A DNA stretch of 64,000 bases from Streptomyces sp. NBC_00376 (GTDB lineage: Bacteria > Actinomycetota > Actinomycetes > Streptomycetales > Streptomycetaceae). How positions within the stretch are numbered: the first letter of the stretch is position 1; every line of letters starts with the position of its first letter. Positions 15,912-23,590 of this stretch are shown here, in pieces. The stretch covers positions 4,216,001-4,280,000 of the forward strand of contig NZ_CP107960.1 of NCBI RefSeq assembly GCF_036077095.1, in the 5' to 3' direction. Both the position numbers and the translations under genes were made by a program. Under the pieces are notes generated by a model. It worked only from the letters and a program-made list of their open reading frames with translations. It was not told where the DNA came from and ran no database searches.

Positions 15912-17042
15912 TCAGGGCCTCCGGCCGAAGAACTCGATCTCGGCGACGGCGAGCCGCCGGCCGGGGCCCGCTCCGTACGTGGTGTCGGTCGTGAGCCGGG
16001 CCCTGACGATCTCCGAACCGCGCAGGTCGAAGGTCTGCTGGCCCGGCTGGTCCTTGACCCGCAGTCTCCTGCTGACGCTGGTTCCGTCGGCGGAGGTGAG
16101 CACAACGGTGACCTTGGCCGGACGGGCCTGGGTGAGGAACTCGTCCATCTTTGCGGAGGTGCCCGAGAAGACCACCAGCTTCAGTACGCGTACCGGTTGC
16201 TCGAAGTCGCACTCCACGTACTGGCCCGCCCCGGTGTCGGGTCCGGCGGCCGAGGGCGCCCAGTAACGGTTGTTGAAGCCGTCGAACGCCGCCCCCGCCG
16301 GGTGCCCCGGAGCCGTGCTGGAGGCCCGGAACCGGGTCGGCGGCACCGCCTCCGGTGTCCCGGTCTCGTCCTTGGCGAAGCCGAACCAGGCGGACAGGCG
16401 CGGAAGGGCGAACCAGACGCCGCACGCCAGCACGATCAGCACGATCGGCAGGGCCAGACCGGGGCGGCGCCACAGCCGGCGCCTCGGCCGGGTGCCCGCG
16501 GTGGGCGCCTGACGCGGTCGCCGCCGGAAGATCCGGCGCCACCAGGGCGGCCGCACATCGGGTGGCGGGCCCGGGTCCAGGAGCAGCGCGCAGCGGATGC
16601 ACAGGGTGCGGTCCGGGGCGTTCTCCGTACGGCAGTTGGGGCAGCGGACGGGCACGACGGGTGACGGGCCCGGGGGTGTGTTCGCGGTTTCGGGCGGTAC
16701 GTCGGGCAGCGCCTCGGGCCCCGGCACGGGATCGCTCGTCTCGTCACCGGGGCGACGCGGGGCGGCGGTCGCGGCAACGGGGGGCTGGGGTGGGGGCTGG
16801 GATGAGGGCTGCGGGGACTGTTGCGGCTGAGACTGAGGGGACGGCTGAGGCTGAGAGGACGGCTGAGGCTGTGTCACGGGGGCGACCGGAGGAACGTGGG
16901 GAGCCCAATGTGCCCGGGGCGGCCGAGCGGTGGAAGGCGCCGGGGTCCCGCTCTCCGGTTCCTCCCACTCCAGGAACGCCTGGCACGACGTACAGAACTG
17001 CGTCCCCGGCGCGTTGTTCTGGCCGCACGACTCGCAGATCAC
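15912..17042 (-). CDS. CIS-locus membrane protein with two zinc ribbons, disordered linker and discoidin-like C-terminus
   Basis: 376 residues. A zinc ribbon (Cys3, 6, 17, 20), a Pro/Gln/Ser-rich linker (about 31-130), a second zinc ribbon (Cys134, 137, 148, 151), an Arg-rich patch, one membrane span (about 195-214) and an F5/8C (discoidin)-type beta-sandwich with FDGFNNRYWAPS and YVECDFEQPVRVLKL. It starts at a GTG overlapping the preceding CIS gene by four bases, so it belongs to the injection-system operon. The layout suggests cytoplasmic ribbons contacting the particle and an external ligand-binding domain, i.e. a membrane anchor or sensor. From memory, a CIS-cluster membrane protein called CisA with a role in CIS-dependent cell death is known in S. 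coelicolor; orthology needs alignment. Confidence 0.8.
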   Translation of the reverse strand: MICESCGQNNAPGTQFCTSCQAFLEWEEPESGTPAPSTARPPRAHWAPHVPPVAPVTQPQPSSQPQPSPQSQPQQSPQPSSQPPPQPPVAATAAPRRPGDETSDPVPGPEALPDVPPETANTPPGPSPVVPVRCPNCRTENAPDRTLCIRCALLLDPGPPPDVRPPWWRRIFRRRPRQAPTAGTRPRRRLWRRPGLALPIVLIVLACGVWFALPRLSAWFGFAKDETGTPEAVPPTRFRASSTAPGHPAGAAFDGFNNRYWAPSAAGPDTGAGQYVECDFEQPVRVLKLVVFSGTSAKMDEFLTQARPAKVTVVLTSADGTSVSRRLRVKDQPGQQTFDLRGSEIVRARLTTDTTYGAGPGRRLAVAEIEFFGRRP

Positions 17043-17572
17043 AGGACCTCCAGGTCGAAGCCCACATGTGCCGGGATCTCCGTACGGATCAGCTCCTCCA
17101 GCCGCACCCGGTCGACCTGGTACGGCTGCGCGGCCCGGACCCGGACCGTCACCCACGGCCGCGGGCCGCCCGGGAACCGGGTGTGCGGCGTCGTCGACCA
17201 CGCCGTACCGCCGCTCTCCACGATCTCCGGCTCGATCCCCGTCTCCAGGAACACCGCCTCCGCGAGACCGCGCCGGGTGCCCCGCCTGCTGTGCCGCTCG
17301 ACCGCGCCGCGCACCGTCGCACGCCGCTGCTCGACCGGATGGTCCGAGCGGGTGTCGACGGCCACCCACTGGGCCAGCCAGGCAAGGAAGTCCTCGGGCG
17401 CGCTGCGGGGGTCGAGGTGGGCGGGCAGGTTGTCGATGGAGAGCAGGACCGGGGCGAGCACGTCGTCGAGCGCCGCGAGGAACCGCTGGAGGAAGTCCTG
17501 CTCCAGGTAGACCGCCGGGAGCTGTTCGATCAGCGGGTGCGGTGTCGGCAGGCCGGTCACGGCTGTGCGCAT
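17039..17572 (-). CDS. CIS baseplate wedge, phage tail protein I-like
   Basis: 177 residues. PLIEQLPAVYLEQDFLQRFLAALDDVLAPVLLSIDNLPAHLDP is the start typical of tail protein I-like components of contractile tails, with APEDFLAWLAQWVAVD following. In phage P2 and eCIS particles this protein pairs with the J-like wedge to form the baseplate ring. It sits five bases after the J-like gene and overlaps the zinc-ribbon gene by four. By order it corresponds to the Afp12/Pvc12 slot, though it is far shorter than that protein. ATG at 17572. Confidence 0.82.
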   Translation of the reverse strand: MRTAVTGLPTPHPLIEQLPAVYLEQDFLQRFLAALDDVLAPVLLSIDNLPAHLDPRSAPEDFLAWLAQWVAVDTRSDHPVEQRRATVRGAVERHSRRGTRRGLAEAVFLETGIEPEIVESGGTAWSTTPHTRFPGGPRPWVTVRVRAAQPYQVDRVRLEELIRTEIPAHVGFDLEVL

Positions 17573-17577
17573 GGCGG

Positions 17578-19539
17578 TCAGGCCTCCCGTACCCGGAGCT
17601 GGTGCTCGTAGCTGAAGACCAGCGCGTGCCGGTCCAGCGCGATCTTGGTGGTGGGCTCGCCGCGCTGCCCGTTCACCGGGTCGGCGGGGAAGAGGCGTAC
17701 GTCCTCCACCAGGTCCACGCCCGCCACCTGTTGCAGTACGGCGAACGCCTCGCCCGACTGGATGGGCCGCCCGAACGGCCAGCCGTCGCGGCCCGGTCCG
17801 CCGCTCAGCGGGTTGAAGTAGCTGTAGAGGGCGGTCAGCGCCTCCTCGCGCACCCGCTCCAGCACGACACCCCTGCGGGCCTGGACCGTGGCGACCACCG
17901 TGACCCCCTGGTAGAAGGGCCGCTCGACCACCAACCGGGCCCCGATCGGCCTCCGTTCGTCCAGATGGCCCGCGATAAGGGCGAGGGTGTGCTGCGGCGG
18001 GACGAGTTCGTCGAACCGGATCCGGCCCTGCTCGTCGCTGCGCCCGGCCGGTACGACGAGCAGCCGCACCCCGCCCGCCTCGACGGCCGAGTCCTCGCCG
18101 GCCGGGATGCACTGCACCCGGGCCGCGTCGGGTGCGACCTCTCGGGCCAGCAGTTCGTAGTCGTGCGGTACGACGGCCCGGTGCAGGGTCCGCAGCGTCA
18201 TCGGTCCGCGCACCCGGGCGCTCTCCACCGTCTCGCCGTCGACCCCGCCCAGCGCCGGGCTGCGGTTCTCCACCCGGGCCACGTACGGGATGGCGCTGCG
18301 CAGCACCCGGAGGGTGGAGCGGGCGACATTGCCGCGCACGCCCCCGCCGGTGCGGTACGAGCGGACGCGTACGGTGGCGCCCTTCGGCGGCACCTTCCCG
18401 TAGTAGCGGATCGAGCCGTCCCGCTCCCGTACCGCCGGACCGAACTCGACCCGCCCCGAGTTGGGGTCGAGCGTGATGTGCCGGTCCTCGGGGCCGGAGT
18501 GCGCGAAGTCGTCGACCCGGGTCCATTCCGTGTCCTGCGGGCCGCCTCCCGCCGGGTCCGCCACCTCGACGACGAACTCGCCGGGTACGACGGGCGGGCG
18601 GCTGATCGTGAAGGTCTGGCCGGGTACGCCCTCGGCCGGGCCGAGCACCTCGTCGGTGACGGTCTCGGCGTGCACCGCGCCGACGGTCGCACCGATCGTG
18701 AACGCGGTGATCCGGCGGACCACCGGGGGCGCCATGTACGTGGGCTGCCCCGGTTCCGCCTCCACCAGGCGGCAGCGCAGCCACCCGCCGGTCCGGCGCA
18801 CGACGACGGCGGGCGTGTGGCCCTGGGGCAGATGCAGGATCAGCTCACCGGACCGGTTGAAGCCGCCGGTGTCGTCCTTCTCGACCTCGCAGGCCGCCCA
18901 GGCGCTGCCGTCCCACGCCTCCCAGACCAGCGGCGGCCGCAGCGGGTCCACGCCGACGCCCTCGACGGCGCAGTCCAGCCGGAGCACGACGACCCCCGAG
19001 GGGACGGCCGCGGACAGGCCCACGTAGAGCGCGTCGCCGGGCGCGGGCGTGGTGCCGAAGCAGGGTACGGACCGGCCGAGCGCGAGCTCCTCGGTACGGT
19101 CCAGGGCGTCGCCGGACGTCGGCCAGGTGGCGAGGTGCGCGAACTCGCAGGGCACGATGGACAGTTCGCCGACGGTCGTGAAGACGACCGCCTCCTCGGT
19201 CTCGGTGCGTACGGTCGCGACCTCCGTGCCGGCCCGCACCCGTACCGGCTCGGGCTGTGGCGCGGAGAGCCGGAACGTCACATCGGTGTGAGCGGCCGTG
19301 GGCGGGTGGAGGCGGACCCCGATCAGGTCGAGGAAGGTCAGATAGCTCTTCTCCGGGACCCGGTTCACCCGGTAGACGAGCTGGTCGACCATGGTCGCGA
19401 AGGCCTCGATGAGGGTCACCCCGGGGTCCGACACGTTGTGGTCGGTCCACTCCGGGCAGCGCTGCTGGACGAGCCGTTTCGCCTCGTCGACCAGGCCCTG
19501 GAAGCGGCGGTCGTCCAGATACGGGCTGGGCAGCGTCAC
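17578..19539 (-). CDS. CIS baseplate wedge, gpJ-like (Afp11/Pvc11 type)
   Basis: 653 residues. It begins VTLPSPYLDDRRFQGLVDEAKRLV, with CPEWTDHNVSDPGVTLIEAFATMVDQLVYRVNRVP next: the conserved head of eCIS wedge proteins. A long beta-rich middle precedes the J-like core (GGVRGNVARSTL, then SPALGGVDGETVESARVRGP). It forms the wedges that open when the baseplate fires. The GTG start overlaps the gp25 stop by four bases. Length and order within the operon match Streptomyces CIS clusters. Confidence 0.87.
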   Translation of the reverse strand: MTLPSPYLDDRRFQGLVDEAKRLVQQRCPEWTDHNVSDPGVTLIEAFATMVDQLVYRVNRVPEKSYLTFLDLIGVRLHPPTAAHTDVTFRLSAPQPEPVRVRAGTEVATVRTETEEAVVFTTVGELSIVPCEFAHLATWPTSGDALDRTEELALGRSVPCFGTTPAPGDALYVGLSAAVPSGVVVLRLDCAVEGVGVDPLRPPLVWEAWDGSAWAACEVEKDDTGGFNRSGELILHLPQGHTPAVVVRRTGGWLRCRLVEAEPGQPTYMAPPVVRRITAFTIGATVGAVHAETVTDEVLGPAEGVPGQTFTISRPPVVPGEFVVEVADPAGGGPQDTEWTRVDDFAHSGPEDRHITLDPNSGRVEFGPAVRERDGSIRYYGKVPPKGATVRVRSYRTGGGVRGNVARSTLRVLRSAIPYVARVENRSPALGGVDGETVESARVRGPMTLRTLHRAVVPHDYELLAREVAPDAARVQCIPAGEDSAVEAGGVRLLVVPAGRSDEQGRIRFDELVPPQHTLALIAGHLDERRPIGARLVVERPFYQGVTVVATVQARRGVVLERVREEALTALYSYFNPLSGGPGRDGWPFGRPIQSGEAFAVLQQVAGVDLVEDVRLFPADPVNGQRGEPTTKIALDRHALVFSYEHQLRVREA

Positions 19540-19949
19540 GCGCCGTCCACCTCCTCGTGCTGCGGGATCACATAGAACGGGAAGACCAGGTTCCGGGGGT
19601 CGTTGGCGCCCCGCACGGTGTAGCCGATGTCGATGTACAGGACGCCGTTGTCCGCCTCGTCGAAGCGGACGACGACCTCGGTGACCTCGATCCGGGGCTC
19701 CCACCGGTCCAGCGCGAGCCGCACCTCGTACGCGAGCTGCCCGGCCGTGCCCGCGTCCGCCGGGGCGAACACGTAGTCGTTGACGGCGCAGCCGAACTCG
19801 GGCCGCATCGGCCGCTCGCCCGGTGACGTCGCCAGGATCAGCCGGATCGACTCCTCCAGCTCGTGCTCGCCGCGCACCAGGGCGATGGACCCGGTGGCGT
19901 CGGTGCGCGGCGGGAAGGCCCAGCCCGCGCCGATGAACTCCTGTCCCAT
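19536..19949 (-). CDS. CIS baseplate protein, gp25-like
   Basis: 137 residues. The gp25/GPW family core is clear: ELEESIRLILATSPGERPMRPEFGC with the EXR-type motif, and YEVRLALDRWEPRIEVTEV. gp25 nucleates sheath assembly on the baseplate wedge and is one of the most conserved parts of contractile machines (Afp9/Pvc9 equivalent). ATG at 19949, seven bases after the PAAR gene; its stop overlaps the J-like gene. Confidence 0.92.
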   Translation of the reverse strand: MGQEFIGAGWAFPPRTDATGSIALVRGEHELEESIRLILATSPGERPMRPEFGCAVNDYVFAPADAGTAGQLAYEVRLALDRWEPRIEVTEVVVRFDEADNGVLYIDIGYTVRGANDPRNLVFPFYVIPQHEEVDGA

Positions 19950-19955
19950 GGCCGC

Positions 19956-20249
19956 TCAGCCTCCGATCAGCACCGTCGGGCACCCGGACACGATCGGTGC
20001 GCCGCAGGCGGCCCGGTCACCGACCCGGGCGGCGGGCCGCCCGCCGATCAGCACCGTGGTGCTGCCGGGCGGGACGATCGCGGACGGGGCGTGCACCGCC
20101 GGCGGCGGCGACGCGCACAGGTGCGGGGTGCCGACCGTGGCGGCGGGGAGCCCGCCGATCAGCACGGACGGGACGCCGGGAGGCCCGACCGTGCCGGGGT
20201 GTCCGGTGGGGTCACCGACCCGTGCGGCTGCCGCCGCGGCTGCTGACAT
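19956..20249 (-). CDS. PAAR-like spike tip protein
   Basis: 97 residues made of repeated VLIGG hairpins (SVLIGGLPAATVG, TTVLIGGRPAARVGD and a C-terminal TVLIGG) with His/Cys residues (TPHLCASPPPAVH, GDRAACGAP) able to bind the single metal of PAAR tips. It caps the VgrG-like spike encoded just upstream and sharpens the particle (Afp10/Pvc10 role). It has no extension, so it carries no fused toxin. ATG at 20249. Confidence 0.9.
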   Translation of the reverse strand: MSAAAAAAARVGDPTGHPGTVGPPGVPSVLIGGLPAATVGTPHLCASPPPAVHAPSAIVPPGSTTVLIGGRPAARVGDRAACGAPIVSGCPTVLIGG

Positions 20250-20285
20250 GGCAGTGCGTTCCTCTCGATCGGCGCGTCCGCGCGG

Positions 20286-22271
20286 TCAATTGATCTTCAC
20301 CATGGGTGCGTTGATGGACAGGGACGAGCCGCCCTTGATGTCGGTGCGCTGCGTTCCGTCGACCGCGACCTGGGCGCCCCGGACCGCCACCGTGCCGCCG
20401 GTGGCGAGCTTGACCTCGCCGTTCCCGCCGTCGACGCTCACTCCGCTGCGGGACTTCAACGTGACGCTGTCGCCGCTCAGTTCGAGGGTTCCCTGCCCGC
20501 CGTCCAGCGCGACCCCGCGGGCCGCCTTGATGGACACCTGCTGCTTGGCCTCGATGTTCACGCTGCCGTCGCTGTTGATCACGATCACGGTGCCCTTGCG
20601 GTCCAGGTCGATCTTCAGCTTTCCGTCGCCGGTGAGCAGGCGTACGCCCTGCGGGCCGTTGGCGTCGTCCAGGATCTCCAGCTGGTTGCCGCCCTTGGAG
20701 GCGACCGAGCGACGGTTGACGGCCCCGCTGGTCGGGTCGACGAGCGGGGCTCCCGGGGCCGATTCCGAAGCGGGTCCCGAGGCGGACGACTCGCCGGTCA
20801 CGGCCCCGGCCGCACCCCCCGGCCCACCGCCGGCCGGTCCCCCGCCACCGCCTCCGCCCCCGCTGCCGCTTCCCTGGGACGGCCGGTCCTTCCCGTTGTA
20901 CAGACCTGCGAGGACGTACGGGCGGTCCAGGTGCCCGTGCTCGAACCCCACCAGCACCTCGTCGCCCACCTCGGGGATGAACGCCTCGCCGCCGCTCGTC
21001 CCGCCGGACTGCGCCGTGCGCGCCCAGTCGCTCGCGTACTCGTCCGACAGCCAGGGGAACCGCACCTTGACCCGGCCCGAGCCCTCCGGGTCGTGGGTGT
21101 CCGTGACCGTCCCGCTGACCAGCCCCGCGCACCGCGACCCGCCCCCGCCACCGGCCCCGCCGGAGCCCGGCCCGCCGCCGGTCAGCCCGAACAGCGAACG
21201 CTCCTGCTGACCGGAGACGGTGAGCCAGGTCTCGTACCCGCGCACCGGGTCGAAGACGTGCCGGGACGACGTGACCGTGTACCGCCCCTCGAACGGCGCC
21301 CCCACCGCGTTGAGCGCCACCGCGCTGCCGGCCCGCACCTCCGGGTTCCCCCGGATCACCGCCTCCAGCTCCGCGAACGACCCGGCGATCCGTTCCGCCA
21401 GGGCCTTCGCCGCCTGGTCCACCTGCGCCTGGGCCCCGTACGCCGCGTCCGTGACCACGAAGCGCGCCTCGCCGAACGGGGCGGTCACCTCGGCCGCGCT
21501 CACTCCCAGCTCCAGCGTCGCCGACTTCCCGGCGGGCGCCCGCCCGACGAGCGGCTGCTTGGCCTTGACGTCCCAGCCGCGCACCTCGACCTCGGAGACC
21601 TGCTCGGCACAGGACACCCCGGCCCGGCAGCGCAGCAGGTTGCTGCCCATCTCCAGGACCAGCGGATCGCGGTCGGCGCGCGCCGAACCGTCCGGTGCGC
21701 CGCTCGCCTCCGCGGGCCGGGTGATGTGCAGCCGGCCGTCGAGCACATACGCCTGGGCGCCCGCCTCCTCGGCCAGGTCCCGGATGAACTCCCAGTCCGT
21801 GACGTTGGGCTGGGCGATGTGTTCGAGCACCGGACCTGCCACGTCGACCGTGCCCGGCTTGAGTCCGGCGCGCTGGGCGACCTGGGCGCAGATGTCGGCG
21901 AGCGTCATGTTCTGGTAGCTGGCCACCCGGCGTCCGCGGAACAGCCGGTGCGACTCGTCGAGCCCGCGTACGACGGTGAACGTGCCGGTCTCGTCGAGCT
22001 CCACCTCCAGGGCGGTGACGACGCCCTTGAGCAGCGGTTTCGGTGCCGAGTCGCCACCCGCGCGGGCCAGCAGCCGGGCCTCGCTGCCGATCTTCAGCCC
22101 GGTCTGCTCCAGCAGCACCCGGTCCGGGTCGCGGAACCGCAGGAGGAACAGGTCGGGCAGCGTCCGGCTGTCGTCGACGTACCCCTCGACCAGTGTGTTC
22201 ACGAACTTCGGCGGCAGCGGGCTGCCGCCGAACTCCACCACCAGCGCCGTCGCGACGCCCGGCTGCGCCAT
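20286..22271 (-). CDS. CIS spike protein, VgrG-like (gp27-gp5 fusion)
   Basis: 661 residues. A gp27-like N-terminal half (MTLADICAQVAQRAGLKPG; NVTDWEFIRDLAEEAGAQAYV) leads to a Gly-rich hinge and a gp5 OB-fold (VSGTVTDTHDPEGSGRVKVR, EAFIPEVGDEVLVGFEHGH) near residues 390-480. A second Gly/Pro-rich hinge precedes the beta-helical needle (KGGNQLEILDDANGPQGVRL, then repeats of the type KLKIDLDRKGTVIVINSDG). It forms the central trimeric spike. No lysozyme insert, as in other eCIS. Start ATG at 22271 overlaps the LysM gene stop (ATGA); PAAR follows after 36 bases. Confidence 0.92.
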   Translation of the reverse strand: MAQPGVATALVVEFGGSPLPPKFVNTLVEGYVDDSRTLPDLFLLRFRDPDRVLLEQTGLKIGSEARLLARAGGDSAPKPLLKGVVTALEVELDETGTFTVVRGLDESHRLFRGRRVASYQNMTLADICAQVAQRAGLKPGTVDVAGPVLEHIAQPNVTDWEFIRDLAEEAGAQAYVLDGRLHITRPAEASGAPDGSARADRDPLVLEMGSNLLRCRAGVSCAEQVSEVEVRGWDVKAKQPLVGRAPAGKSATLELGVSAAEVTAPFGEARFVVTDAAYGAQAQVDQAAKALAERIAGSFAELEAVIRGNPEVRAGSAVALNAVGAPFEGRYTVTSSRHVFDPVRGYETWLTVSGQQERSLFGLTGGGPGSGGAGGGGGSRCAGLVSGTVTDTHDPEGSGRVKVRFPWLSDEYASDWARTAQSGGTSGGEAFIPEVGDEVLVGFEHGHLDRPYVLAGLYNGKDRPSQGSGSGGGGGGGGPAGGGPGGAAGAVTGESSASGPASESAPGAPLVDPTSGAVNRRSVASKGGNQLEILDDANGPQGVRLLTGDGKLKIDLDRKGTVIVINSDGSVNIEAKQQVSIKAARGVALDGGQGTLELSGDSVTLKSRSGVSVDGGNGEVKLATGGTVAVRGAQVAVDGTQRTDIKGGSSLSINAPMVKIN

Positions 22272-23074
22272 CAGGACCGCCCTCCGTCCCTGGCCTCTTC
22301 GAGCCGGTTCAGCTCGTCCAGCGCGGGGAGCAGCAGCTGCCGTCCGGGGGCCAGCCGCAGCGGGTCGTCGATCCCGTTCGCCTCCGCGATCACCCGCCAG
22401 GCCGCCGGGTCGCCGTACTCGCGCTGGGCGAGCGAGGGCAGCGAGTCCCCGGCGCCCAGCCGGTGCACCCGGCGGGCCGCGAGCGCACCCGAGGTCGGGT
22501 TCTGGCCCGGAGTGTCGCCGCTGATCTCCTCCATCGTCACCTGGCAGACGGCCCGGATCGGCACGCCCGACGTGGTGAACAGGGTGTATTTCGCCTGTAC
22601 TTGGCTGACGTAGCCGGGGAACCCGGTCAGCCCGCCCCAGTGGAAGACCACCCACGGCGGCGAGGACCGCTGTTGCTGCCGGGTCTCGTTGGTCGGCACG
22701 CAGCAGGCGAAGAGCTGCTCCACGGAGGTCACCACCCGGGTGTCCTGGGTGTCGCTGGCGTCGAAGAACATCTCCACGGTGAGCTTGCTGGGCTGCGAGC
22801 CCTGGTACTCCGGCGGCCCGGAGCTCTTCGCGCCCTTGGCCGGACTCCGTTTCCAGGAAGCGGCCTTGGTGAGGCTGAGCTCCTTGGGGTTGAACTGGAA
22901 GTCGATCCGCCCGCACGGGCCGCCGGGGGTGAGGCCGCCGCCGGTCGGCGGGGTCCGCAGTTCCAGATAGGCGTGCTCCAGCTTGGGCCGGGCCGAACCT
23001 CCCCTGCCCGACTTCGCGGCCGATGCCCCCGACGTACCGGCGGCACTGAAGGCGATGGGACCGGCACCGCTCAC
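22271..23074 (-). CDS. CIS baseplate hub / tube-initiator protein with LysM domain (Afp7/Pvc7 type)
   Basis: 267 residues. The body begins after a Gly/Ser leader (KLEHAYLEL) with GRIDFQFNPKELSLTKAASWKR, the signature of eCIS baseplate LysM proteins. It continues through PSKLTVEMFFDASDT and ends in a LysM motif (RVHRLGAGDSLPSLAQREYGDPAAWRVIAEANG). It links spike to tube. GTG start at 23074, six bases after the upstream tube-like gene; its stop overlaps the spike ATG. Confidence 0.9.
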   Translation of the reverse strand: MSGAGPIAFSAAGTSGASAAKSGRGGSARPKLEHAYLELRTPPTGGGLTPGGPCGRIDFQFNPKELSLTKAASWKRSPAKGAKSSGPPEYQGSQPSKLTVEMFFDASDTQDTRVVTSVEQLFACCVPTNETRQQQRSSPPWVVFHWGGLTGFPGYVSQVQAKYTLFTTSGVPIRAVCQVTMEEISGDTPGQNPTSGALAARRVHRLGAGDSLPSLAQREYGDPAAWRVIAEANGIDDPLRLAPGRQLLLPALDELNRLEEARDGGRS

Positions 23075-23079
23075 GACGC

Positions 23080-23517
23080 TCAGCCCTCCATCACATAGCC
23101 GTGATGGGCGATCTCGATCGTCTCCATCGCGACCTTGGGCGATTCGGGGGAGAAGGAGGGCCCGGTCCAGCGGACCGGCACGACCTCCAGCAGCCCCCAC
23201 TGGGCCACCTTCTGCCCGTCGCCGGTCCGCGCCTCGATGTGCGCCGTCTTGCGGCTGAAACCGGTGGTCATGGTGGCGAACCAGCGCGCGACCTTCTCGG
23301 TCTCCTTGGTGAGCGGCCTGGACAGCTTGACGTTCGAGTACTTCAGACGGGTCGGCAGCTGCCACAGATGCCCGTTGTTGCCGCCCTCCTCACGTGTTTC
23401 GAGCACCACTTCACAGCCCAGCCCGTCGCATGTGTTGAACGATCCGAGCTCGATGTCGTCGATCGTGACGACGAAGCAGACACTGACGGCGGGGTCGTTC
23501 TCCTGGGCGGTGGCCAT
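23080..23517 (-). CDS. Second tube-fold protein of the CIS (gp19 family)
   Basis: 145 residues. FVVTIDDIELGSFNTCDGLGCEVVLETREEGGNNGHLWQLPTR and the downstream NVKLSRPLTKETEKVARWFATM are typical of T4 gp19/tail tube family members. It lies directly before the LysM and spike genes, where eCIS encode the tube initiator layer (Afp5/Pvc5-like), and is clearly different from the main tube gene at 25971. Start ATG at 23517. Confidence 0.87.
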   Translation of the reverse strand: MATAQENDPAVSVCFVVTIDDIELGSFNTCDGLGCEVVLETREEGGNNGHLWQLPTRLKYSNVKLSRPLTKETEKVARWFATMTTGFSRKTAHIEARTGDGQKVAQWGLLEVVPVRWTGPSFSPESPKVAMETIEIAHHGYVMEG

Positions 23518-23533
23518 GGTCCGTACCTCTCGA

Positions 23534-23590
23534 TCTCAGTGCCTGGTGTGAATCCCGGTGCCTGGTGTGGATCTCAGTGCCTGGTGTTGA
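23534..23590. repeat. Three copies of a ~19-bp repeat overlapping a stop codon
   Basis: AGTGCCTGGTGT recurs at about 19-base spacing (read on the plus strand). The copy nearest 23580 contains the stop codon and last codons of the 592-residue gene; the others fill the spacer before the tube-like gene. Same architecture as the other gene-end repeats here. Confidence 0.8.
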
